This document shows, piece by piece, positions 9,583 through 17,549 of a DNA stretch of 64,000 nucleotides. The notes below the pieces were generated by a model that saw only the letters and a program-made list of their open reading frames with translations, did not search any database and was not told the origin of the DNA. The stretch's first letter is position 1. Each line of letters starts with the position of its first letter. A program made the translations under genes and the position numbers. The stretch is from Aeromonas sp. FDAARGOS 1405 (GTDB taxonomy: Bacteria; Pseudomonadota; Gammaproteobacteria; Enterobacterales; Aeromonadaceae), in contig NZ_CP077311.1 of NCBI RefSeq assembly GCF_019048265.1, positions 3,295,001 to 3,359,000 on the forward strand. Reading direction: 5' to 3'.

Positions 9583-10389
9583 ATGGAAAAACCAAGGATC
9601 AAGTGCGAGATCCACAACGGGATTGCCGAAGTGATACTGACGCGGGGGGATAAACTCAATGCGTTGGACCGCGCCATGTTCAGTGCCATCGATGAGACGC
9701 TGACACAGCTCGCCCGGCACAAGGGGTTGCGGGCGGTGATCCTGCATGGCGAGGGGCGTGCCTTCTGCGCCGGGCTGGATGTGAAATCCATGCTGAGACA
9801 GCCGGTGGCGGCGCTCGATATTCTCAAGCGTGAAGCAGACGAAGCGACCAATCTGGCTCAGCGGGTTGCTTATGGTTGGCACCAGCTGCCTGTGCCGGTA
9901 ATTGCGGTGACCCAGGGAGTCTGTTTTGGCGGTGGCTTGCAGATTGCGCTCGGCGCCGATTTTCGCTTCAGCACCCCCGATTGCCGCTTCTCGGTGATGG
10001 AGATCAAGTGGGGCATCATCCCCGACATGAGTGGCAGCGTCACCATGCGCAACCTGATGGGAGTGGATACCGCCATGGAGCTGGCCATGAGCGGGCGCGA
10101 ACTGGATGCCGTCGAGGCCAAATCTCTCGGGATGGTGAGCCGGGTCTGCGCCGATCCGCTGGTGGAGGCGCGAGAGTTTGCCCGCACCCTTATCACCAAG
10201 TCGCCGGATGCACTGGCGGGGATCAAACAGCTTTACAGCCAGGCCTGGGCCCGCAGCGATGAGGCGATGCTGAAGGAAGAGACCCGGCTGCAAAAGCAGA
10301 TCCTGGGGCGACCCAATCAGTGGCGAGCCACCCTTAACAGCCTGTTTCGCTGGCGTCTGCCATTCGGGCCGCGTCGCAATCCGCTCTGA
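9583..10389 (+). CDS. Enoyl-CoA hydratase/isomerase family protein (crotonase)
   Basis: Crotonase-fold protein of 268 residues. LNALDRAMF, the oxyanion-hole segment GRAFCAGLDVKSM and FGGGLQIALGADFRF are characteristic; VMEIKWGIIPDMSG carries the usual second acidic residue. Acyl-CoA substrate cannot be told from sequence. The ATG at 9583 (MEKPRIK) has GGGAG and AAGGAG upstream and matches the domain start better than the ATG at 9538. Its stop codon abuts the truncated phage portal fragment, so this gene's end marks one edge of the prophage remnant. Confidence 0.88.
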   Translation: MEKPRIKCEIHNGIAEVILTRGDKLNALDRAMFSAIDETLTQLARHKGLRAVILHGEGRAFCAGLDVKSMLRQPVAALDILKREADEATNLAQRVAYGWHQLPVPVIAVTQGVCFGGGLQIALGADFRFSTPDCRFSVMEIKWGIIPDMSGSVTMRNLMGVDTAMELAMSGRELDAVEAKSLGMVSRVCADPLVEAREFARTLITKSPDALAGIKQLYSQAWARSDEAMLKEETRLQKQILGRPNQWRATLNSLFRWRLPFGPRRNPL

Positions 10390-10971
10390 CTGCGAGCTGC
10401 ACGAGCGATCTACGGTATGCCCGACTACTTGGGTGGCCTGCAGTCGGCGCTGCTCAATCAGGATGCCACCCTGTTTCGGCGCAAATACTTCCTCAACGGC
10501 GCCCATATGGGGTTCATCTTCTACGCCACCGACCCGAACATGGATGACGACACCGAGGAGGAGATGAAGGAGATGAAGGAGATGATCGCCAGCAGCAAGG
10601 GGGTGGGGAACTTCCGCTCCATGTTCGTCAACATCCCGGACGGCAAGCCAGATGGCATCAAGCTGATCCCGGTGGGGGATATCGCCACCAAGGACGAGTT
10701 CGTGGCCATCAAGGGGATCACCGCTCAGGATGTACTGACCAGCCACTGCTTTCCGGCGGCGCTGGCCGGTATCATCCCGACCAATGGCGGGGGAGGGCTT
10801 GGGGATCCCGAGAAGTACGATGCCACCTATGCCCGCAACGAGGTGCTGCCGCTGTGTGAGCTTATCCAGGATGCCATCAACAGTGCGGGACTCCTGTCTC
10901 CCTTTGGGTCGATTTTCGGGAGAATATCGGTTCAACTGTATAAACAAACAGTGTTTGCTGTGGCAAGATAG
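10390..10971 (+). pseudogene. Truncated P2-type phage portal protein (gpQ-like), N-terminus lost
   Basis: The reading frame continues directly from the crotonase stop. From codon 10408 it resembles the C-terminal third of P2-family portal protein: IYGMPDYLGGLQSA, TLFRRKYFLNGAHMGFIF, GVGNFRSMFVNIPDG, NEVLPLCELIQDAIN. Family members are about 340 residues; only about 160 remain. The N-terminal two thirds are missing, and from about 10880 (INSAGLL) the sequence leaves the family, so the end is also altered. The first internal ATG is 10417. It cannot assemble a portal; it is a relic. Confidence 0.82.
10934..10953. promoter_or_regulatory. Near-consensus LexA (SOS) box
   Basis: CTGT-ATAAACAA-ACAG (10936-10951) matches the gammaproteobacterial LexA operator CTGT-N8-ACAG, with AT-rich spacing and a flanking A and T as in the consensus. 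A TATAAA that could serve as a -10 element overlaps it. It is about 50 bases upstream of the Ogr-like gene, so SOS control of that gene is inferred. Confidence 0.65.
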
Positions 10972-11001
10972 GCTGTTGATTTGGATAGAAAAGGGGGCGT
11001 A

Positions 11002-11253
11002 ATGCGGGTTTATTGCAAAGTGTGTGGCCAGCGGGGCCGCATTACCAAGACCAACCGACTGAGCGATGATGTCTCGGATCTCTACTGCCAGTGCACCGAT
11101 GCAGAGTGTGGCCACAGCTGGGTGGCCACCTTGTCGTTCGCCCATACCCTAAGCCCCTCGGCCAAGACCACCAACCAACTGGTGCTCAGCTTAATGGGGT
11201 CGCTAACGCCAGAGGGGCGGCAGTTGGTGTTGAAAGGACTAGGGGCGCAATAG
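11002..11253 (+). CDS. Ogr/Delta-like zinc-finger late-gene activator
   Basis: Protein of 83 residues related to P2 Ogr and P4 Delta, small zinc proteins that activate phage late promoters. Cysteines in YCKVCG and LYCQCTDAEC form the C4-type metal site in the N-terminal half, followed by the family-typical HSWVATLSFAHTLSPSA segment. ATG 11002 is preceded by GGGGG at 4 bases. Gene looks intact although neighbouring phage genes are broken. A LexA box lies just upstream. In P2 and its relatives this gene marks the late region; placement next to the portal gene fits HP1/K139-type order (from memory of those phages). Confidence 0.83.
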   Translation: MRVYCKVCGQRGRITKTNRLSDDVSDLYCQCTDAECGHSWVATLSFAHTLSPSAKTTNQLVLSLMGSLTPEGRQLVLKGLGAQ

Positions 11254-11259
11254 CGCCCC
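11242..11259 (+). terminator. GC-rich hairpin at the end of the Ogr-like gene
   Basis: GGGGCGC-AATA-GCGCCCC, with the stop codon in the loop. It has no T-run, so it is a weak or factor-dependent terminator at best. Confidence 0.35.
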
Positions 11260-11385
11260 CATTACCTGTCCACTTTGTGAGTCGATTTGTAGTGGTCTAG
11301 TCATCCCATCCAGCAGCACAACACCGCAGACCGAGTACCGATTTTACACAGAGAAGTGAATGTTAGTTTTGGTAGGCTGCATAAG

Positions 11386-11805
11386 CTAGATCCTAAATGG
11401 AAGGTCCCCGTAAGCCCATATGAGAGTGCCGGCTACAACTAACAAGAGAGAGATGACATCCTTTTTGCTTTTTGCCGTAATCATATTGTGTATGCGTTTG
11501 ATGAAATCTCGTGAATCCCAACCTTCTTGGGCCATGGCGCGCATGCTGATGCCTTGTCCAGACTCTGAGCTTATTTTTGTTGGAATATTGTTGATTTCAT
11601 TTTCAAACGCTTGTGCCCATGAGTTGGCAATTTTTTGATATTGAAACCAAACGCTTGCGATAGTTATCAAAGCACCTGAGCGCTGGAACCAATACTTGTC
11701 GTTAGGGAAGGCAAGGTCTGTATAGAGCGATGCAGCAGTGATGAGAAAAATCAAAGTTAACCCGCAGATTGAGCGCCACTCATCACGAATACAATTCAGA
11801 AGCAT
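11386..11805 (-). CDS. Small membrane protein of unknown function
   Basis: 139 residues with hydrophobic segments near residues 13-30 and 115-132, and a shorter one near 42-58; the centre (about 60-110) is polar and helical. No family was recognised. Codon use is more AT-rich than the flanking chromosome, in line with phage or other mobile cargo. The ATG at 11805 has only a weak AGG upstream. It lies between the Ogr-like gene and the toxin-antitoxin pair in the prophage remnant and might be a phage accessory (moron) gene; that is inference from position. Confidence 0.6.
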   Translation of the reverse strand: MLLNCIRDEWRSICGLTLIFLITAASLYTDLAFPNDKYWFQRSGALITIASVWFQYQKIANSWAQAFENEINNIPTKISSESGQGISMRAMAQEGWDSRDFIKRIHNMITAKSKKDVISLLLVVAGTLIWAYGDLPFRI

Positions 11806-12054
11806 AGTAATTACCTGAATAAAGTTTTTCTTACAAATAGATACGGCGTCAGCAGGTGTTCTGTAAGCAGAATCAATAGGGGGCCTCTTCCTGTGACATC
11901 TCAGACTTTCTGGGCGTTGTCAGTTCTGGCTGCGACCTCACGCAGTTTGTCGTATGTATTAAGGTTCACCTTTCGTTTTTACCAGCATATGTTATTGATT
12001 AATTTGAAAAATAAATCATGGCATATCAATAGTGGGGGGCGTGTGGGTTCGCTG
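11806..12054. other. Gene-free stretch between membrane protein and toxin gene
   Basis: About 250 bases with no convincing reading frame. It would carry the promoter of the minus-strand membrane protein gene; no clear promoter, repeat or RNA signature was identified. Confidence 0.4.
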
Positions 12055-12082
12055 TAAAAAAATGGGCCCATGAGGACCCACT
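12055..12082 (-). terminator. Terminator of the toxin-antitoxin operon
   Basis: On the minus strand TGGGTCC-TCAT-GGGCCCA (one G-T pair) is followed by seven T residues. It starts just past the toxin stop codon. Confidence 0.75.
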
Positions 12083-12087
12083 TTTAG

Positions 12088-12411
12088 TCAGCCTATCAGT
12101 TTCAGATCGGCCTTGCGACGTTCTTTCAGCGAGTCGTAGAAGTTTTCATGAGGGCCAATGCTCAGCAGGTAGAGCTGCAGCTCTGCTTCTTTCCAAGAGT
12201 AGCCTAGTAGTACCAACTGCCCATTGAGCTTAAATTTGTGCACTCGGAGGTACGACAAATCCCCTTTCTTCTGTTCCCCTATCTCGGGGTCGTCAATGAC
12301 CCGTTCGATCTCGTCTTCCACTGCTTTTAACTCATCATCAGAAAGTTTTTTGAGTTGTTTGGTAAACTTGCTTGACTCAAAAACCTCAATCTCGTTTTGT
12401 TCTTCTGACAT
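12088..12411 (-). CDS. RelE/ParE-superfamily toxin
   Basis: 107-residue protein with the RelE/ParE-type layout: N-terminal helices (FTKQLKKLSDDELKAVEDEIE), a strand-rich core (YLRVHKFKLNGQLVLLGYSW) and a terminal LYLLSIGPHENFYDSL strand-helix. The family includes mRNA-cleaving and gyrase-targeting toxins; which applies here cannot be decided. Its start lies inside the antitoxin gene (26-base overlap), typical of coupled type II toxin-antitoxin operons. It sits in the prophage remnant and may stabilise it. Confidence 0.8.
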   Translation of the reverse strand: MSEEQNEIEVFESSKFTKQLKKLSDDELKAVEDEIERVIDDPEIGEQKKGDLSYLRVHKFKLNGQLVLLGYSWKEAELQLYLLSIGPHENFYDSLKERRKADLKLIG

Positions 12412-12616
12412 AGCGGGTTACTTGCCCTTCTTTGACTTGCTCCGCAGCAAGCATTACGTCTTTGATGAAGCTGAAAGGAAGGTCCGGGTTGTCTTCAACC
12501 ATGCGGCCGATCTTGGACCAATACTCAATCTGCTTTGGCAAAGAACGATGTGCTGCAGACGCGTGGATCTTCACGTCGGCGATGAAATCATCGTCTAAGC
12601 GTACTGTTTGAGCCAT
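12386..12616 (-). CDS. ParD-like type II antitoxin
   Basis: 76 residues. The N-terminus AQTVRLDDDFIADVKIHA reads as a ribbon-helix-helix DNA-binding strand and helix; RSLPKQIEYWSKIGRM matches the ParD-like antitoxin family. ATG 12616 is preceded by AGGAC at 7 bases. First gene of the operon, overlapping the toxin. Antitoxins of this class repress their own promoter, and the unusual repeat array just upstream (12634-12689) may take part. Confidence 0.82.
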   Translation of the reverse strand: MAQTVRLDDDFIADVKIHASAAHRSLPKQIEYWSKIGRMVEDNPDLPFSFIKDVMLAAEQVKEGQVTRYVRRTKRD

Positions 12617-12633
12617 TTTTATGTCCTAGATTT

Positions 12634-12689
12634 AAGTATTTAAGTATTTAAGTATTTAAGTATTTAAGTATTTAAGTATTTGAGTATTT
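12634..12689. repeat. Eight-base tandem repeat (AAGTATTT), 7 units, in the antitoxin leader
   Basis: Six identical units AAGTATTT followed by one GAGTATTT, period 8. The array starts 18 bases from the antitoxin start codon and lies downstream of the predicted promoter, so it would be transcribed into the 5' leader. Confidence 0.93.
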
Positions 12690-12705
12690 CGATTGACTCG
12701 CAGTT

Positions 12706-12733
12706 AGTATACCTCAAGGTTTTCTCTTTGCAA
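12706..12733 (-). promoter_or_regulatory. Promoter of the toxin-antitoxin operon
   Basis: On the minus strand TTGCAA (12733-12728), a 16-base spacer and TATACT (12711-12706). Predicted start near 12699 gives a leader of about 80 bases containing the AAGTATTT array. Confidence 0.55.
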
Positions 12734-12812
12734 CAAATTGTCGCGTTTTGATGTGCTTTCCTAGGGTGATGAGTAGCTATGTTTGGTTACAACCTGACGC
12801 CATTACCTTTGA

Positions 12813-14066
12813 CTATACTGCTTGGCAGCTCTTCAGGTGCAGCATGTCCAACCCTTCCAGTACTCTCCACATCTCGGACTGATAGGGCTCGGGCAGCATC
12901 TCTATCCAGCGGCGCGCCCCAGCGTGACCTTGTGCCTGGTAGACCTCGCCGCACAGTTCGACCAGCATCGGCCAGTCCTCATCCCCCTCTGGTACCGCGT
13001 ATTCATCAAGCTGGTCCTGTTCGGTAGGTTGTAGTCCCTCCAACGGCCAATCCGGCTCGCTTGGCAGCGATCTGCACGATTGCAGCTGGCCGTTCTCCAG
13101 CCAGAGGGTGAAACCATCCGCACTGACACTGGCGCCAGCCCGTAATCGATCGATGGAGAAGGGTGATAACCCCCATTGTTCCCTCATGATCTGGTCTGTG
13201 AAGGCATCAGGATCCGGTAGCGTACAGTTATTGTCAGAGCTCCAAGGTGCCGGGCTGTCGCCCGCCTTAACCCCAACCCCCCTCGCTGCAGCCTCTGCGG
13301 CTTTCCTGGCTTCATGGGTGCCGGCAGGCACAATTTCCCACCCTTGCAGGCGGGTCTTGATGCCAAGGCGAGCGGAGGTAATACCCATCAGGCGCTTGAT
13401 GTCTTCGCCATAGCAGTTGGCCTGCTCCTCGATGAGGTGGGCCAGCTTGATGGGGTGTTCGGCACGGGTGGCCAGTGCACCGCCCATGGCGTGCAGGTAG
13501 CAGCGAAAGATGCCGTTATCTGCGGCAAAGCGGGCCGCCTCAAAGCGTGGGTCTTGCAGCACTGGCTTGGGTGGGCCAACCAGTTCGGCATTCTTCTTGG
13601 CGTTGCTGATGCGGCGCAGCTCGCGCCATACCCCGGCCGGGGCGCCCCCGATCTGCTGGAAGGTGCGAATGCCCCACCAACTGGCCCAAGCCACGGCATG
13701 CAGGGCGCCCTCATTGGCGGCGGTGCCAGCCTCTTCGTCACCGTCCAGGTAAGCGCCATCGATGTTCTTGGCAATGTATTTGGCGATATAGCCCGCGGCA
13801 TCCCCCTTGGCCGGGTCTATCTCTTTCCAGTCAAAGCGGGGTGTAAAGTCGGTAAAGGGTGGGGCGCCCTTGATATCCCGTACCAGCTCTTCGTGGTCAT
13901 CGGTCAGGGCATAGCGTTGCAGAATGCCGATCACCCGGTTGCGATCCTCCGGGCGCATACATAGCAGCAGATGCCAGTGCGGGGTGCCGTCGTGGTGAGC
14001 CTCGCACACGCGAAATCCATAAACGGGGGCGTTCCACCGTTTGAGGGCTGCCACTTGATATTTCAT
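12813..14066 (-). pseudogene. Truncated P2-type rolling-circle replication endonuclease (gpA-like)
   Basis: C-terminal part of a phage replication initiator. It keeps the HUH metal motif HHDGTPHWH and the tyrosine motif YIAKYIAKN, in which the two tyrosines perform strand transfer in P2 gpA. P2 gpA has about 760 residues; about 418 remain from the first ATG (14066), and the frame upstream to 14201 contains sequence not recognisable as phage. The N-terminal half is lost, so function is doubtful although the nicking core persists. It is convergent with the Ogr-like gene and portal fragment, as rep and the portal side are in HP1-type phages. Confidence 0.8.
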
Positions 14067-14179
14067 CAGACGATGACATACGCCCACTTTGCACCGGATT
14101 ATCTGAATGATGCGGTCCCGCTTTAACCCGCTGGAAAACCATCTTAAACCAGCTTGATCTCCCCCGGGAATGGGCCGAA

Positions 14180-14235
14180 AAAAGTGTCCACATTTTGCCA
14201 ATTTTAGTGTCTTTTCACGTCACAAAGTGTCCCCT
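14180..14235. repeat. Spaced short repeats (AGTGTC) at the truncated end of the rep relic
   Basis: AGTGTCC (14183), AGTGTC (14206) and AGTGTCC (14226) recur at about 20-base spacing. TCACAAAGTG (14220-14229) is the reverse complement of CACTTTGTGA at 11271-11280 on the other side of the remnant. The pattern resembles transposase-site arrays at insertion sequence ends; no element could be named. Confidence 0.4.
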
Positions 14236-14285
14236 TGTGTGGCACTTAACTCCTTTGGTTGAATGTAACTTATTGAAATTAAAGA

Positions 14286-14319
14286 AATAGAAATGGCAGC
14301 CGAGGCTGCCATTTCTATT
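14286..14319 (-). terminator. Long hairpin terminator of the alanine symporter gene
   Basis: Perfect 16-base stem (14286-14301 with 14304-14319) around two bases, followed on the minus strand by T-rich sequence. It lies about 22 bases past the symporter stop. Confidence 0.75.
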
Positions 14320-14340
14320 GATGTTTTATGTCGTTCTGGT

Positions 14341-15840
14341 TCAGGAGGTCTTGCGATCCTGATCCGGCTCGAACTGATGGCCCGATTTCTCCCGCTCAAG
14401 GTTCTCTTCGGAGCGCTTGCCCACCCAGTAATCGGCGTTCTTGATGCCGAGCTTCTCCGGGTGGAATACGGGGTCAATACCTTGTGCCTGCTGCGCTTCA
14501 TAATCCTTCAAACAGGTGAAGGCGGTCTTTTGCAGCAGCAGGATGGCGATGATGTTGAGCCATGCCATCAGGCCAACCCCGATATCACCCATGCCCCACG
14601 CCAGATCTGCCGTCTTGACGGTGCCGTAGACGGTGGCAGCCATCAGCGCAATTTTCAGCAAGAAGGTGAGCCAGGGGCGATTAATCTTGCGGTTGATGTA
14701 GGCGATGTTGGTTTCGGCGATGTAGTAGTAGGCAACGATGGTGGTGAACGCGAAGAAGAACAGCGCGATGGCCACGAAAATGCTGCCAAAGCCCGGCATC
14801 ATGCTCTCCATGGCGGTCTGCACATAGCCCGGACCTGCTGCGATACCGGCAATACCCGTGTAGATAGCAGCGCCGTCCGGCCCTTGTACGTTATAGAGGC
14901 CGGTGATCAGCAGCATAAAGCCGGTGGCGGAGCAGACGAACAGGGTGTCGATATAGACGGAGAAGGCCTGCACCAGACCCTGTTTGGCCGGGTGGCTCAC
15001 TGCCGCAGCAGAGGAGGCGTGCGGTCCGGTACCCTGACCCGCTTCGTTGGAGTAGACCCCGCGTTTTACCCCCCACATGATGGCCAGACCCAGAATGGCA
15101 CCGAAACCGGCATCCAGACCGAAGGCGCTCTTCCAGATCAGCAGGATCACGCCCGGCAGCTGGCCGATATTCAGGGCGATGATGACGCAAGCCACGATGA
15201 TGTAGCCCAGCGCCATAAAGGGCACCACGGTACTGGCGAAGCTGGCGATACGCTTGACGCCGCCGAAGATAATAAAGCCGAGCAGCAGCGCCAGACCGGC
15301 GGCGGTGACGTTCGGATCGATATTAAAGGCGGTCTGCAGGCTGGAGCCGATGGAGTTGGCCTGCACCCCCGGCAGCAGCACGCCGCAGGCGAAGACGGTG
15401 GCGATGGCGAAGGTCCAGGCGTACCACTTCATGCCAAGCCCTTTCTCGATATAGAAGGCCGGGCCGCCGCGGTATTCACCGTTGATCTTCTCTTTGTAAA
15501 CCTGGCCCAGGGTGGACTCCACGAAAGCAGAGCTGGCGCCGAGGAAGGCGACCATCCACATCCAGAACAGGGCGCCCGGGCCACCGAAGGTGATGGCGGT
15601 GGCCACACCGGCGATGTTACCGGTACCCACGCGACCTGCCAGGGTCATGGCCAGCGCCTGGAAGGAGGAGACACCGGCATCGGTGCTCTTGCCATCAAAC
15701 ATCAGGCGCACCATCTCTTTCATATGACGCAGTTGCAAAAAACGGGTGCGCAGGGAGAAGTAAAGACCGACCCCCAGACACAGGTAGATGAGCGCAGGGC
15801 TCCAGATTACACCATTGATGGCATTGACGATTTCATTCAT
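14341..15840 (-). CDS. Sodium:alanine/glycine symporter (AGCS family)
   Basis: Inner-membrane carrier of 499 residues with about ten hydrophobic helices. The family block GVYSNEAGQGTGPHASSAAA (about residues 260-280) and TLAGRVGTGNIAGVATAITF are intact. It imports alanine or glycine with sodium. The ATG at 15840 is preceded by AAAGGAG at 9 bases; the TTG upstream is less likely. It stands alone with its own terminator and a 5' leader holding a small hairpin (15881-15897). No glycine riboswitch motif was found in the leader. Confidence 0.92.
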   Translation of the reverse strand: MNEIVNAINGVIWSPALIYLCLGVGLYFSLRTRFLQLRHMKEMVRLMFDGKSTDAGVSSFQALAMTLAGRVGTGNIAGVATAITFGGPGALFWMWMVAFLGASSAFVESTLGQVYKEKINGEYRGGPAFYIEKGLGMKWYAWTFAIATVFACGVLLPGVQANSIGSSLQTAFNIDPNVTAAGLALLLGFIIFGGVKRIASFASTVVPFMALGYIIVACVIIALNIGQLPGVILLIWKSAFGLDAGFGAILGLAIMWGVKRGVYSNEAGQGTGPHASSAAAVSHPAKQGLVQAFSVYIDTLFVCSATGFMLLITGLYNVQGPDGAAIYTGIAGIAAGPGYVQTAMESMMPGFGSIFVAIALFFFAFTTIVAYYYIAETNIAYINRKINRPWLTFLLKIALMAATVYGTVKTADLAWGMGDIGVGLMAWLNIIAILLLQKTAFTCLKDYEAQQAQGIDPVFHPEKLGIKNADYWVGKRSEENLEREKSGHQFEPDQDRKTS

Positions 15841-16189
15841 GTACAACAACTCCTTTGTTGTGTTTGTGGCGCTGTCTTGGCGAGATCTTGGCCTCGCTCT
15901 CTGTCACAGTTTGGGGCTCATTTGTTAACAGTCCGAGGTAAGCAAACGAGGGTGGCTCCAAGTGGTTTGGCAGGGCGCAAACCCGCGCCATGCATGGGAG
16001 GTAACATATCGAGTTGAATCCATTCTTCCCAGCTAAAAATGTTGTTTTGTTGCAAATTTGTGAATTGACAAGGGTGGGTGGATAATGGCAGGCAGCGTTT
16101 TCTATGAGTAAAGATGAAATCCTCCTTGTTGATCTGCGCCGGACAATGTGACGGGCGTAACACAATGGAAAGCAAACATGAGGCCAACA
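15841..16189. other. Divergent intergenic region between symporter and GNAT gene
   Basis: About 350 bases. On the minus strand a GCGAG...CTCGC hairpin (15881-15897) lies in the symporter leader. GC-rich stretches around 15950-16010 hold short repeats but no recognisable RNA or gene. Confidence 0.45.
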
Positions 16190-16627
16190 ATGAACAATGA
16201 CCCTGACACCTTGACGATCTGTCCCCCTGAGGCCGACGACGGGAGCGCCATCGCCCACCTGTTCATCCAATTGGGGTATCCTGCCGAAGGCGCTGACGTG
16301 ACGGCGCGCCTGTTGGCGCCTGATCCCGCGAGCTCCGTGCTGCTCGCCTCCCAGGCTGACAAGGTGGTCGGCGTGCTGGTGTGGCACAAGCTGGCTCCAC
16401 TGCATGTTGCACCAGCTTGGGGCCTGATCTCGGCGCTGGTTGTCGATGAAGGGGCAAGAGGGGCGGGAGTGGGCACAGCCTTGCTCAAGGGCGCCGAAGC
16501 GATGGCGCGGGCCGCTGGTTGCGCCCAGCTGGAGCTCTCCAGCAGTCTCAAGCGCGAGGCGGCACACCGTTTCTATCTGGCGCAGGATTATCAGGAGCGG
16601 CCGAAACGGTTCGTCAAACTGCTGTAA
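16190..16627 (+). CDS. GNAT-family N-acetyltransferase
   Basis: 145 residues. The acetyl-CoA site motif A reads ALVVDEGARGAGVGTALL (R/Q-x-x-G-x-G/A pattern), with the C-terminal AAHRFYLAQDYQERPKRF typical of small-molecule or protein acetyltransferases. ATG 16190 has GAGG at 6 bases; an in-frame ATG at 16178 is possible. The substrate is not predictable. Confidence 0.88.
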   Translation: MNNDPDTLTICPPEADDGSAIAHLFIQLGYPAEGADVTARLLAPDPASSVLLASQADKVVGVLVWHKLAPLHVAPAWGLISALVVDEGARGAGVGTALLKGAEAMARAAGCAQLELSSSLKREAAHRFYLAQDYQERPKRFVKLL

Positions 16628-16659
16628 CCTGTTTTTTTACATCAAAAGAAGGAGTAGGT

Positions 16660-17469
16660 GTGCTGGGATGGTTCAAATGGCTGGGTGGTCGCCCGAAAAT
16701 GCCCATGAGTGAGGATGAGTTGGCACTGTGGCGTCAGGCGCTGGCGGCTGTGCCCATCTTGCAAGGGCTCAGCAACACCGAGCAGACGACGCTTATCGGC
16801 TTGGGGCAACAGCTGCTCAAGCGCAAGACCCTCACCCTGATCGGGGTAGAGCTCAGCCGCCGTCAACAGGCGGTGCTGGCGCTGCAGGCGGCGTTGCCCA
16901 TCTTGCACCTCGGCCTTGACTGGTATCGCGGCTTTCACGAAATCATCATCATTCCCGAACCCGTGACCCGGCGCCAGGAGGTACAGGATGAGTTCGGTCT
17001 GGTGAGTGAGTTTGAAGAGGAGAATGCTGGCGAATCTTGGCCGCAAGGGCCGCTGGTGCTGGCCTGGAGCGAACTGCAGCAAGATGGCGACTGGGACGGC
17101 TTTAATCTGGTGATCCACGAGCTGGCCCACAAACTCGACATGCTGGGTGGTGAGGCGGACGGTGCGCCGCCGTTGCCGGGGCTGATGAGCAGCCAGCTGT
17201 GGCAACAGGCCTTTCAGAGCGCCTTCGATACGCTGTGCCAGCAGCTTGATCGGGACGAGGTAACCGCCATCGATCCCTATGCGGCCGAACATCCCGCCGA
17301 ATTTTTTGCCGTCAGCTGCGAGTGCTTCTTTACCGACCCGCTGCGGTTGCAGCAGGTTTATCCGGCGGTATACCGACAACTGAGCCAGTTCTTCAGTCAG
17401 GATCCTGCACTGCGTTTCCCCGCAACCCGCTTGCTGGCGGGGGAGGGGGACGCCGGGTCACTTAGCTGA
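16660..17469 (+). CDS. mtfA: MtfA (Mlc titration factor A) family metallopeptidase
   Basis: 269 residues from a GTG start preceded by AAGGAG at 5-6 bases (an ATG-started longer frame would run back into the GNAT gene). The zinc motif HELAH (about residues 153-157) and the third ligand in HPAEFFAV are intact, and WYRGFHEIIIIPEPV fits the family. In E. coli MtfA binds and inactivates the glucose repressor Mlc, raising ptsG expression, and has aminopeptidase activity. It lies 32 bases after the GNAT gene and may be cotranscribed with it. Confidence 0.9.
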   Translation: MLGWFKWLGGRPKMPMSEDELALWRQALAAVPILQGLSNTEQTTLIGLGQQLLKRKTLTLIGVELSRRQQAVLALQAALPILHLGLDWYRGFHEIIIIPEPVTRRQEVQDEFGLVSEFEEENAGESWPQGPLVLAWSELQQDGDWDGFNLVIHELAHKLDMLGGEADGAPPLPGLMSSQLWQQAFQSAFDTLCQQLDRDEVTAIDPYAAEHPAEFFAVSCECFFTDPLRLQQVYPAVYRQLSQFFSQDPALRFPATRLLAGEGDAGSLS

Positions 17470-17502
17470 TAACCGATCTGTTGAACGGTTATTCGAGATA
17501 GC

Positions 17503-17528
17503 AAAAAGGCACCCTCGGGTGCCTTTTT
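17503..17528. terminator. Bidirectional terminator between mtfA and satP
   Basis: AAAAAGGCACCC-TC-GGGTGCCTTTTT: perfect stem with an A-run on one side and a T-run on the other, serving both convergent genes. Confidence 0.9.
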
Positions 17529-17549
17529 CACAATCTGAGGGCTTGCCTA

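Noticed and set aside
12634..12689. Plasmid-type replication iterons for the adjacent rep relic
   Set aside because: Units of 8 bases are too short, the rep is a rolling-circle type that does not use iterons, and the array lies in the toxin-antitoxin leader.
15841..16080. Glycine riboswitch in front of the Na+/alanine symporter
   Set aside because: Expected aptamer motifs (for example CACCGAAGGGGC-like core) are not present on the minus strand; only a short hairpin is seen.
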